Of a stretch of 45,008 bases of DNA, positions 37,345-44,280 are shown piece after piece (the first letter of the stretch is position 1; each line of letters begins with the position of its first letter). The notes under the pieces were generated by a model. That model did not search any database. It was not told where the DNA came from and saw only the letters and a list, made by a program, of their open reading frames with translations. Position numbers and translations under genes: made by a program. Origin of the DNA: Bacteroidales bacterium (GTDB lineage: Bacteria > Bacteroidota > Bacteroidia > Bacteroidales > UBA1402); assembly GCA_017958305.1 (NCBI GenBank), contig JAGDCW010000144.1, positions 1 to 45,008 of the forward strand. The letters are read 5' to 3'.

Positions 37345-37914
37345 TCAGGGTCGGATGATACGGATCTGGCCGCCTGCGCCCAACTTGACAATGGAAGAGG
37401 GAGCGGCTTTGACTTTTTCGTCCCGACGGTAATCGACTATGTAGTCCACGGACTTTCGGATTTCTTCCGAAATCTCGGCGAAACAGGCAGGCGAAGGTTC
37501 GCCGGCGATGTTGGCCGAGGTCGAGACGATGGCTTTGTGGAAGGCTTGGCAGAGCCCTTGCGAAAAGGCTTCCCGGGTGATGCGGATGCCGATGCTGCCG
37601 TCTTCGGCGATCAGGTTGGGCGCCAGGTTGCGGGCCCCGTCGTAGATGATGGTCATCGGCTTGTCGGCCAATTCGGTCAGGTCCCAGGCCAGGTCGGGCA
37701 GTTCCTGCACATAGGCGGCCACTTTCTGGATGGAATCGACCAGTACCAGCATGGCCTTGCTTTCGGCCCGGCGCTTGATCTCATAGACACGCCGCACAGC
37801 CTCGGGGTTGGTGGCGTCGCAGCCCAGCCCCCAGATGGTGTCGGTCGGGTAGAGGATCACCCCGCCCCCGATGAGCACTTCGCGTGCCTTCTTGATTTCC
37901 TGACTCAGAGACAT
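37345..37914 (-). CDS. L-threonylcarbamoyladenylate synthase (Sua5/YciO/YrdC family)
   Basis: Makes threonylcarbamoyl-AMP, the donor for the t6A modification at position 37 of ANN-decoding tRNAs. 189 aa, single YrdC-domain form without the extra Sua5 domain. Signature motifs are VILYPTDTIWGLGCDA (about residues 19-34), then YEIKRRAESKAMLVLV (about 44-59), and the IGIRIT and STSANIAGEPSP segments (about 133-160). YciO relatives lack proven activity, so the exact branch is uncertain. First gene of a two-gene minus-strand unit; the likely -7 box is only 8 bp from the ATG. Confidence 0.9.
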   Translation of the reverse strand: MSLSQEIKKAREVLIGGGVILYPTDTIWGLGCDATNPEAVRRVYEIKRRAESKAMLVLVDSIQKVAAYVQELPDLAWDLTELADKPMTIIYDGARNLAPNLIAEDGSIGIRITREAFSQGLCQAFHKAIVSTSANIAGEPSPACFAEISEEIRKSVDYIVDYRRDEKVKAAPSSIVKLGAGGQIRIIRP

Positions 37915-37921
37915 GGCGGTA

Positions 37922-37929
37922 CAAAGATA
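37922..37929 (-). promoter_or_regulatory. Predicted -7 box of the YrdC gene, nearly leaderless
   Basis: On the minus strand the sequence is TATCTTTG, matching TAnnTTTG. The ATG at 37914 begins 8 nt downstream, so the transcript would start within a few bases of the start codon. No clear TTTG -33 box is present 20 nt upstream. Confidence 0.45.
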
Positions 37930-38002
37930 CTAAAACAGCCAGATATACTATGTAACGTGAAACGGGCTTTTTTAGTGTCCTTCCGGGGGAGAATAAAATT
38001 TA

Positions 38003-38034
38003 TTTGCGATTGGCCTTAATTTGCCGTACATTTG
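38003..38034 (+). promoter_or_regulatory. Predicted promoter of recJ
   Basis: TTTG (38003-38006), exactly 20 nt, then TACATTTG (38027-38034). Both elements match the Bacteroidetes housekeeping consensus; the recJ start is 71 nt further on. Just upstream, AATAAA-A-TTTATT (37992-38004) is a short AT palindrome touching the -33 box. Confidence 0.82.
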
Positions 38035-38104
38035 TGGCACTGGTTGGATTGGGTCCGGCCGGTTGCTTCTTTGAGAGAAAAGAGAAAACAAATATATAGA
38101 CTTA

Positions 38105-39823
38105 ATGAACACCAAGTGGAATTTATTAACTCTAACCCCCGAACAAGAAAAGAATAAGAAAGTATTAGCAGAAGAATTAGGAGTGAGCCCGGTATTGGCT
38201 CAGCTTCTCATACAGAGAGGCATCACGACATTTGACGAGGCTAAGAAATTTTTCCGGCCGCAACTGTCCGATTTGCACGATCCTTTTTTGATGAAGGATA
38301 TGGACAAAGCGGTGAATCGCCTGAACCAGGCGATAGCCAACAAGGAAAAGATCCTTATTTACGGGGATTACGACGTTGACGGTGCTACAGCAGTAGCGCT
38401 GGTTTACAAGTTCTTGCGCCAGTACACCACCCATCTGGACTACTACCTGCCAGACCGTTATGTGGAAGGCTACGGCGTATCGTATCAAGGCATAGATTAT
38501 GCCGCCAACAACCATTTTTCGCTGGTCATCGTCCTGGACTGCGGCATCAAGGCAGTGGAGAAGATTGCCTATGCCCAGGAAAAAGGCGTGGATTTCATCA
38601 TCTGCGACCACCACAAACCCGATGACAAACTGCCTCAGGCCGTGGCCGTGCTGGACGCCAAGCGCGAGGATTCGACCTACCCCTACGGCGAGCTGTCGGG
38701 TTGCGGAGTGGGCTTCAAACTGATGCAGGCTTTTGCCCAGAACAACGGCATTCCTTTCTCGGAGCTGATTCCCTTGCTCGACCTGGTGGCCGTGAGCATC
38801 GCTTCGGACATCGTGCCCATCACGGGCGAGAACCGCATCCTGGCTTTCCACGGACTCAAGCAATTGAATGCCAGTCCGAGCCTGGGCCTGAAATCCATCA
38901 TCCACATCTGCAGTCTCGACGACAAGGAAATCACCATCAGCGACATCGTCTTCAAGATCGGGCCGCGCCTGAATGCCTCGGGCCGTATCCAGTCGGCCGC
39001 CGAAGCCGTCGATCTGCTGGTGACCAAGGATGCCTACCTGGCCAAGGAGATCGCCATGAAGATCGATGCCTACAACCAGGAACGCAAAAACCTGGACAAG
39101 AGCATCACCGAAGAGGCGACCGGCATCCTGCAGAATTACCCCGATCTGTCCGACAAGCGGGGCATCGTGGTCTATAACGAAGAATGGCACAAGGGCGTCA
39201 TCGGCATCGTGGCTTCGCGTCTGTCGGAGGAGTATTACCGTCCGGTAGTGGTGCTGACCCGCTCGGGCAGCCTGGCCACCGGATCGGCCCGTTCTGTTCC
39301 GGGCTTCGACATCTACAAGGCCATCGAATCCTGCCGCGACCTGTTGGAGAACTTCGGCGGCCATACCTATGCGGCCGGCCTGTCGATGAAGATGGAGAAC
39401 CTGGAGGCATTCACCCGCCGCTTCGAGGACTATGTGGCCGAAAACATCCAGTTCGACCAGATGATACCGACCATCGACATCGATGCCGAGATCAAGTTCC
39501 AGGAGATTACGCCCAAGTTCTTCCGCATCCTCAAGCAGTTCAATCCCTTCGGGCCGGAAAACAACAAGCCGGTGTTCTGCACCCGCCGAGTGTTCGACTA
39601 CGGTACCAGCCGTCTGGTGGGCCGCGACCAGGAGCATCTCAAACTGGAATTGGTGGACAGCCATTCGGAAAACATCATGAACGGGATAGCCTTCGGCATG
39701 TCCGAGCACAACGACCATGTCAAGTCGTTCAATCCCTTCGACATCTGCTATCACATCGAGGAGAATACCTACAACGGCAGTACTTCGATACAGTTGCTGG
39801 TCAAGGATATCAAGAACGACTGA
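38105..39823 (+). CDS. recJ: Single-stranded-DNA-specific exonuclease RecJ
   Basis: 5'-to-3' single-strand exonuclease for recombination and repair, 572 aa. The DHH phosphoesterase motifs are in order: ILIYGDYDVDG (83-93), VIVLDCG (141-147, D145), ICDHHKP (166-172) and, in the DHHA1 domain, GGHTYAAGLSM (about 418-428). The OB-like C-terminal region follows. The start at 38105 lies downstream of a well-formed promoter. recQ follows 15 bp later, and the two are functional partners in resecting stalled forks. Confidence 0.97.
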   Translation: MNTKWNLLTLTPEQEKNKKVLAEELGVSPVLAQLLIQRGITTFDEAKKFFRPQLSDLHDPFLMKDMDKAVNRLNQAIANKEKILIYGDYDVDGATAVALVYKFLRQYTTHLDYYLPDRYVEGYGVSYQGIDYAANNHFSLVIVLDCGIKAVEKIAYAQEKGVDFIICDHHKPDDKLPQAVAVLDAKREDSTYPYGELSGCGVGFKLMQAFAQNNGIPFSELIPLLDLVAVSIASDIVPITGENRILAFHGLKQLNASPSLGLKSIIHICSLDDKEITISDIVFKIGPRLNASGRIQSAAEAVDLLVTKDAYLAKEIAMKIDAYNQERKNLDKSITEEATGILQNYPDLSDKRGIVVYNEEWHKGVIGIVASRLSEEYYRPVVVLTRSGSLATGSARSVPGFDIYKAIESCRDLLENFGGHTYAAGLSMKMENLEAFTRRFEDYVAENIQFDQMIPTIDIDAEIKFQEITPKFFRILKQFNPFGPENNKPVFCTRRVFDYGTSRLVGRDQEHLKLELVDSHSENIMNGIAFGMSEHNDHVKSFNPFDICYHIEENTYNGSTSIQLLVKDIKND

Positions 39824-39838
39824 TTCTTTTCGGGGGCC

Positions 39839-41743
39839 ATGGATATCTATCACGAAATACTGAAGAAGTATTGGGGGTATGATGCCTTCCGGCCTCTGCA
39901 GCTGGATATCATCCAATCGGTGGCGGCCGGCCGCGACACCCTGGGTTTGATGCCTACGGGCGGCGGCAAATCGCTTACTTTCCAAGTGCCTGCCCTGGCC
40001 ATGGACGGCCTCTGTCTGGTGGTCACCCCCCTGGTGGCCCTGATGAAGGACCAGGTGGAGCGGTTGCGGGAGATGGGCATCCGGGCCGCTTGCATCCATT
40101 CGGGCTTGAGCCAGGCCGAGATCATCGAGACTTTCGACAATTGTCTCTACGGCGACTACAAGTTCCTCTATATTTCTCCCGAACGACTGGCCACCCGCCT
40201 GTTTCTGGAACGTCTTCCGGCCTATTCGGTGAGCCTGCTGGTGGTCGATGAGGCCCATTGCATTTCGCAGTGGGGCTATGATTTCCGTCCTTCCTATCTG
40301 GAAATTGCCCGCATCAGGGAGTTGCTCCCCGCAGTGCCGGTGCTGGCCGTCACGGCGACGGCTACGCCCGAAGTGGTGGCCGACATCCAGCAGCGGCTGC
40401 ATTTCCCCGAGCCCAATGTGTTCCGTGTCAGTTTCGAACGCAAGAATCTGGCCTACGTGGTGCGTCAGACCGAAGACAAGGACAAGCAGTTGCTGGGCTG
40501 GCTGCAGAACGTGCCAGGCACGGCCATTGTCTATGTGCGTATGCGCAGCCGCACCCGCGAAATCGCTTCCTTATTGAAGAAGAACGGCATTGCGGCCGAC
40601 TACTATCATGCCGGCTTGAGCGAGGAAACCAAGAACGCCCGGCAACTGGCCTGGAAGAGTGGTCAGACACGGGTCATCGTCTCGACCAATGCCTTCGGCA
40701 TGGGTATCGACAAGGCCGATGTGCGCCTGGTGCTGCACTACGACCTGCCCGATTCGCCGGAAGCCTATTTCCAGGAGGCCGGCCGCGCCGGCCGTGACGG
40801 CAAGAAAGCCTATGCTGTGCTGTTGTTCCACAAATCGGACGCCACCCAGCTCAAACGCCGCGTGGGCGACACCTTCCCCGACAAAAAATATATCCGCAAG
40901 GTCTATGACAGCCTGTGCTATTATTATGAACTGCCTGCCGGGGCAGGCGAGGGCTTGAGCCGCATTTTCGACCTGGCGGATTTCTGTACGCATTTCCACT
41001 TGAACGCCAATCAGGCTTTCGGCTCGCTCAAGATACTGCAGCAGGCCGGCTATCTGGAATATACCGACGAACAGGATACGCATTCCCGCCTGGGCATCAC
41101 CGTGGGCCGCGACGAACTGTATCAGCTGGAGCTGGACGAACCGACCGATGCCTTGCTGCAAACCCTTTTGCGCTCCTATCCGGGCCTGTTTGCCGACATG
41201 ATCCCCATCGAGGAGTCTGTGCTGGCCCAGCGCGTGGGCTGCAGCCGCGAGCAAGTGTATCACGGCCTGAAAAAACTGTCTTCCTACGGGGTGCTGAACT
41301 ACCTTCCCCGCCGTACCTCCCCGCTGGTCACTTTCACCCGCGACAGGGTGGAGGGCAAGGACCTGCGCCTGGGATCGGAGGTCTATGAGGTGCGCCGGCA
41401 GCGTTTCGAGGAACGCATCTCGGCCATGGTGGAGTATGCTTCGGACAACAGCGTCTGCCGCAGCCGCCGGCTGATGCATTATTTCGGCCAGCAAAAGGCC
41501 GCCAACTGCCACCAGTGCGACGTCTGTCTCAAAAAGCAGGGCCGGCTGCGCCATTACGAAGTGGAGGAAATCTCCGAGGCGATTCTGGCCGCCTTACGCG
41601 AAAAACCACTCTCGCTCGAGGCCCTCATTGACGGCCTTCAGTCTGATTCGGAAAAAAGCCTCGAAGTGCTCCGCCTCCTTGCTGAGCAGCACCTCGTCTG
41701 CGAAGAGAATTTCCTCTATTACCCCTGCGATAAAGATAAATAG
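39839..41743 (+). CDS. recQ: ATP-dependent DNA helicase RecQ
   Basis: 3'-to-5' DNA helicase for repair and recombination, 634 aa. Walker A is TGGGKS (40-45), the Walker B box is DEAH (137-140), the aromatic-rich loop CISQWGYDFRP follows, and QEAGRAGRDGK marks the second helicase domain. A zinc cluster is formed by C540, C557, C560 and C563 (CRSRR... CHQCDVC). It sits about 190 residues after the helicase core, behind a stretch that looks like a winged helix (about 430-480). In the classic RecQ layout the zinc module follows the core directly. No HRDC domain is obvious. Co-transcribed with recJ. Confidence 0.95.
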   Translation: MDIYHEILKKYWGYDAFRPLQLDIIQSVAAGRDTLGLMPTGGGKSLTFQVPALAMDGLCLVVTPLVALMKDQVERLREMGIRAACIHSGLSQAEIIETFDNCLYGDYKFLYISPERLATRLFLERLPAYSVSLLVVDEAHCISQWGYDFRPSYLEIARIRELLPAVPVLAVTATATPEVVADIQQRLHFPEPNVFRVSFERKNLAYVVRQTEDKDKQLLGWLQNVPGTAIVYVRMRSRTREIASLLKKNGIAADYYHAGLSEETKNARQLAWKSGQTRVIVSTNAFGMGIDKADVRLVLHYDLPDSPEAYFQEAGRAGRDGKKAYAVLLFHKSDATQLKRRVGDTFPDKKYIRKVYDSLCYYYELPAGAGEGLSRIFDLADFCTHFHLNANQAFGSLKILQQAGYLEYTDEQDTHSRLGITVGRDELYQLELDEPTDALLQTLLRSYPGLFADMIPIEESVLAQRVGCSREQVYHGLKKLSSYGVLNYLPRRTSPLVTFTRDRVEGKDLRLGSEVYEVRRQRFEERISAMVEYASDNSVCRSRRLMHYFGQQKAANCHQCDVCLKKQGRLRHYEVEEISEAILAALREKPLSLEALIDGLQSDSEKSLEVLRLLAEQHLVCEENFLYYPCDKDK

Positions 41744-41812
41744 GGTTGTTGTTTCTAAGTTGTTGTAATTAATGTCCTTAGTTTGATTTTGTATGATTAT
41801 TTCAGAAATAAT

Positions 41813-41844
41813 TTTGTTATTAATACAATAATCTATTACCTTTG
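41813..41844 (+). promoter_or_regulatory. Predicted promoter of higBA, nearly leaderless
   Basis: TTTG (41813-41816), exactly 20 nt, then TACCTTTG (41837-41844). The HigB start codon at 41852 comes 7 nt after the -7 box, so the mRNA would begin within a few bases of it. Confidence 0.78.
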
Positions 41845-41851
41845 CCCTTGT

Positions 41852-42145
41852 ATGAGAGTTATAGCTATTTCTACTCTTCGAGATTTTTGGATTAATCATC
41901 CGGAAACAAAGTTGCCGCTAAGCGAGTGGTATGTGAAAACGTGCAACGCTCATTGGCAATCGTTGTTAGACATGAGAAAGGATTTTAATTCTGTAGATTA
42001 TGTTGGGAATCAACATTATGTCTTCAATATTAAGGGTAACAATTATCGATTGGTAGTAGCGATCAAGTTTATGCCGGAGTTGGTGTATATACGATTTGTT
42101 GGGACTCACGCTGAGTATAGTAAAATTGATGTATCAAAGATATAG
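41852..42145 (+). CDS. higB: HigB family mRNA-interferase toxin
   Basis: Toxin of a type II toxin-antitoxin pair, 97 aa from the ATG at 41852 (MRVIAISTLRDFW). The longer frame from 41783 opens before the promoter and is rejected. The HigB signature is clear: TLRDFWINHPE near the N-terminus, the central W in ahWQSLLDMRKDF, and the C-terminal FNIKGNNYRLVVAI and YIRFVGTHAEYSKID (about 56-69 and 79-93). HigB toxins are RelE-like RNases that cut mRNA on the ribosome. The antitoxin gene follows after 7 bp, toxin first as usual for higBA. The region is noticeably richer in AT than its neighbours. Confidence 0.93.
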   Translation: MRVIAISTLRDFWINHPETKLPLSEWYVKTCNAHWQSLLDMRKDFNSVDYVGNQHYVFNIKGNNYRLVVAIKFMPELVYIRFVGTHAEYSKIDVSKI

Positions 42146-42152
42146 AGAATTA

Positions 42153-42515
42153 ATGGCACAAATTAAGGACGAAAGACAGTATAAAGCGATGCTTTCAAGA
42201 ATCGACACGCTTTTTTTTGAAACCGATGAACAGACGCCTTCGGACGATCCGCGTTTATTGGAACTGGACCTTTTATCCGCGCTTGTGGAGGAATACGAAA
42301 AAGAGCATTTTCCCATTGAAACTCCTTCTCTTTCTGCAACCATGAAAGCGCGGTTGTCAGAGTATCATTTGACACAAAAGGAACTGGCTGCTATGTTGGG
42401 TATGACGGCTCCTCGGCTTAGTGCAATTCTAAGTGGTAAAGCTAATCCTACTTTTGAGCAGGCTAGGATTATTTCCTCTCGATTGAATATTGCGCCATCC
42501 ATTATTCTTTCGTGA
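42153..42515 (+). CDS. higA: HigA family antitoxin, helix-turn-helix (XRE)
   Basis: Antitoxin and likely autorepressor, 120 aa from MAQIKDERQ (42153), which avoids overlap with higB; in-frame ATGs at 42096 and 42129 are alternatives. The N-terminal half (about 1-65) is acidic and would wrap the toxin. The C-terminal half is an XRE-type helix-turn-helix: LTQKELAAMLGMTAPRLSAILSGKANPTFEQA (about 72-103). A terminator follows at 42600-42636. Confidence 0.92.
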   Translation: MAQIKDERQYKAMLSRIDTLFFETDEQTPSDDPRLLELDLLSALVEEYEKEHFPIETPSLSATMKARLSEYHLTQKELAAMLGMTAPRLSAILSGKANPTFEQARIISSRLNIAPSIILS

Positions 42516-42599
42516 GACTTATTTGATTGAGAATTATTGAATTATAGAGTATTATTCATGCTGAAATAATAATTGTTTTGTAGCTGCGTCAGCGGGAGG

Positions 42600-42636
42600 T
42601 TTGAAGTGTCATTTGGACACTTCAAACTTTTTTATT
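42600..42636 (+). terminator. Intrinsic terminator after higBA
   Basis: An 11-bp perfect stem (42600-42610 TTTGAAGTGTC with 42616-42626 GACACTTCAAA) and a 5-nt loop are followed by a T-rich tail beginning at 42628. The 85 nt between the higA stop and this hairpin hold nothing else I can recognise. Confidence 0.85.
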
Positions 42637-42669
42637 TGGGGAGTGTAAGAACAGTTTCAGATAAAACCA

Positions 42670-43362
42670 TTAGTTGGCCCAAACGAAATTGTCGGGGCCG
42701 GCGCCGATTTCGAAGTGATATTTGACGATGCCCAGATCCATTTGGGTATATCCGATCATGGAGAATCCTTTGTGGGCCATCACCAGATGGTGGCCATTTT
42801 TCATTCCCATATACTCGAAGGAGAACTTCTGCTGGTTCACGGCAGTGGGAGCCAGTAAAGCGGTTTCGACACCCTTGACAAACCAGGGTGGTGGAGCCCC
42901 ATTGGTCGAACTGCTTACTTGAGCAACGGTTTTGATTTTGTGACCTGCCCCTTGCGTCTTTCCGTAGCCTAGAGCGATGTAACAAACTATTTTTTCGCCT
43001 TCGGCCAAAACATAGGTGTCGGGTATTTTGGAATAAGTAAGTCCAACCCAGCATGTGTTCAATCCGAGTGTTTGGGCCAGCAGTACCAGTTGCTCGCCAT
43101 AGTATCCCACGCGTTCGTCCAGGTCGTAGGTCTTTGGCCCGGCCATAACGAGGTAGTTGCAGACACCGCGGAATCTTCCATACTTGGAGATGGTGCCCGA
43201 GAAAGCCTTGGGCTCGTTCAGGATCAATTGGATATGTAAGCTTCCTTCTTCATTGAGGGCTGCGATGCGTTCTTGAAGCACTTTGACAACATCATCTGTC
43301 AAAGGCTGTTCTTTGTAAGCCCTGACACTGTGTCGGGCAGCGATAGCTTCTTCTAAGGTCAT
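42670..43362 (-). CDS. Nitroreductase family protein
   Basis: Flavin-dependent reductase of unknown substrate, 230 aa. The N-terminus MTLEEAIAARHSVRAYKEQPL carries the R-x-SVR motif that binds FMN phosphate. YYGEQLVLLAQTLGLNTCWVGLTY (about 86-109) is the usual central helix, and LLAPTAVNQQKFSFEYMG (about 168-185) is the typical second FMN-contact region of the two-part 'putative nitroreductase' subgroup. It lies 69 bp after the PNPOx-like lipoprotein gene on the same strand. No membrane segment or signal. Confidence 0.85.
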   Translation of the reverse strand: MTLEEAIAARHSVRAYKEQPLTDDVVKVLQERIAALNEEGSLHIQLILNEPKAFSGTISKYGRFRGVCNYLVMAGPKTYDLDERVGYYGEQLVLLAQTLGLNTCWVGLTYSKIPDTYVLAEGEKIVCYIALGYGKTQGAGHKIKTVAQVSSSTNGAPPPWFVKGVETALLAPTAVNQQKFSFEYMGMKNGHHLVMAHKGFSMIGYTQMDLGIVKYHFEIGAGPDNFVWAN

Positions 43363-43431
43363 AATTTTTGATCTTTGAGCTGTTTCAAGGCCCGGCAGAG
43401 CTGGTCGGGGCAGGAAGTGGGTTTGTCCTTT

Positions 43432-43947
43432 TCAGAACTTGACCTGGCGGTCTGGGGCGGAGAAGGAACTGAAGCAGGCGGTGGCGTCTGTGATGCACAG
43501 GAGGGCCATGTTGTCGTCATCGGCCTTGTACATCGACTTGAGGCCGGGGTTGCGGTCGAGGAATTCCTGCTTCATGCCGATGTCTTCGACATTGACCAGC
43601 GTGCCGCTCAAACGCATCCATTCCGTGCCCGAAGGACGCAGGGCACAGATCTCGAACTTGCCGTTTTGGGCAATCTGTTTGTAAACGTTTTTCACCTTGC
43701 CCGTCATGATGTAGAGATGACCGTCGATGATTTCGGAGACACCGAAGGGACGCACACGGGGCTGGTCGCCGTCGGCGGTGGCGATGAAGAAGGCACCGCA
43801 GTCCTTCAAGTAGGCCTGTACTTCTTGCATGTTGGCTTGTTTCATTTCTTCACTGATTGGATTGTTGTTGGGTTCTGTCGATTGTTGTTTGTTGTGGCAG
43901 GCGGTCAGCAGCAATAGTGCGGCGGCCAGGAATAATGCTTTTTTCAT
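43432..43947 (-). CDS. Pyridoxamine 5'-phosphate oxidase-fold lipoprotein
   Basis: Predicted flavin-binding split-barrel protein exported as a lipoprotein, 171 aa. The signal MKKALFLAAALLLLTAC places the lipid cysteine at residue 17. The PNPOx-like domain covers about 45-165: FFIATADGDQPRVRPFGV (about 53-70), HLYIMTGKVKNVYKQIAQN (about 77-95) and FEICAL with EWMRLSGTL. The C-terminal ITDATACFSSFS resembles the end of COG5015-type relatives. Those relatives are usually cytoplasmic, so a lipoprotein signal is unusual. Biochemical role unknown. The nitroreductase gene follows. Confidence 0.87.
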   Translation of the reverse strand: MKKALFLAAALLLLTACHNKQQSTEPNNNPISEEMKQANMQEVQAYLKDCGAFFIATADGDQPRVRPFGVSEIIDGHLYIMTGKVKNVYKQIAQNGKFEICALRPSGTEWMRLSGTLVNVEDIGMKQEFLDRNPGLKSMYKADDDNMALLCITDATACFSSFSAPDRQVKF

Positions 43948-43997
43948 TGTTGTTTGTTTTGAAAATGAGGGTGTTGGCTTTACGATGCCGACAGGGA

Positions 43998-44005
43998 CAA
44001 ATATA
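43998..44005 (-). promoter_or_regulatory. Possible -7 box for the PNPOx lipoprotein gene
   Basis: On the minus strand this reads TATATTTG, fitting TAnnTTTG, 50 bp before the start codon at 43947. A -33 TTTG is not found at the expected distance. A short palindrome CGAAT-AA-ATTCG (44007-44018) lies directly upstream. Confidence 0.45.
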
Positions 44006-44065
44006 GCGAATAAATTCGTGTTATCATTTTTTTTGTCCTGTCTGCCGAAAAATATTGGATAATTG

Positions 44066-44096
44066 TTTGAGGCGGAAAAAATGTTCTCTATCTTTG
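44066..44096 (+). promoter_or_regulatory. Predicted promoter of the leader peptide/aminotransferase operon
   Basis: TTTG (44066-44069), 19 nt, then TATCTTTG (44089-44096). Transcription would start near 44100-44103, about 16 nt before the leader ATG at 44118 and about 180 nt before the aminotransferase gene. Confidence 0.8.
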
Positions 44097-44117
44097 CACA
44101 CGCAAAACGGATCGAAA

Positions 44118-44177
44118 ATGAACAGTTTTACCTTTGCATACTTTTATTACGGCTATTACTTTAACCTCGAAGGTTAG
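44118..44177 (+). CDS. Phe/Tyr-rich attenuator leader peptide
   Basis: A 19-codon ORF encoding MNSFTFAYFYYGYYFNLEG, with four Phe and five Tyr (nine aromatic residues in 19), then TAG at 44175-44177. The aromatic codons are TTT, TTT, TAC, TTT, TAT, TAC, TAT, TAC and TTT between 44127 and 44162. This is the composition expected of a leader that measures charging of tRNA-Phe and tRNA-Tyr. It lies between a promoter and a terminator ahead of an aminotransferase gene. The end of the ORF can form a small hairpin, TAACCT-CGA-AGGTTA (44162-44176). Function is inferred from composition and arrangement. Confidence 0.82.
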   Translation: MNSFTFAYFYYGYYFNLEG

Positions 44178-44246
44178 GGCAGGCTGGCGTGTATGTGAAG
44201 GTCAAGGAGATTGCAACAACATTCAACGATAAGGTCCCGCCCGAAC
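44173..44246 (+). promoter_or_regulatory. Candidate antiterminator pairing of the attenuator
   Basis: GTTAGGGCAGG (44173-44183) can pair with CCCGCCCGAAC (44236-44246) in 9 of 11 positions, the mismatches being A44176/G44243 and A44181/C44238. The upstream partner covers the leader stop codon, and the downstream partner contains the 5' arm of the terminator. A ribosome at the stop codon would block the pairing and allow termination; one stalled on the Phe/Tyr codons would leave it free. Confidence 0.65.
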
Positions 44247-44262
44247 AAGGCGGGATTTTTTT
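44235..44262 (+). terminator. Attenuator terminator in front of the aminotransferase gene
   Basis: TCCCGCC (44235-44241) pairs with GGCGGGA (44249-44255) around a 7-nt loop, followed by seven T residues (44256-44262). It ends directly before the first possible start codon (44263) of the downstream gene, so it must be regulated for that gene to be expressed from the promoter at 44066. Confidence 0.9.
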
Positions 44263-44280
44263 ATGACAAATACAAGGAAT

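Larger units (their letters stand above)
43948..44117. other. Intergenic region between divergent units
   Basis: AT-rich spacer between the PNPOx lipoprotein gene (minus) and the leader peptide (plus). It holds a weak minus-strand -7 box (43998-44005), a short palindrome (44007-44018), a T8 run (44029-44036), and the plus-strand promoter (44066-44096). No other coding or structured RNA signal was seen. Confidence 0.6.

Noticed and set aside
40780..40800. GC-rich palindromic stretch in recQ
   Set aside because: It encodes the conserved EAGRAGRDG helicase motif and is explained by codon choice.
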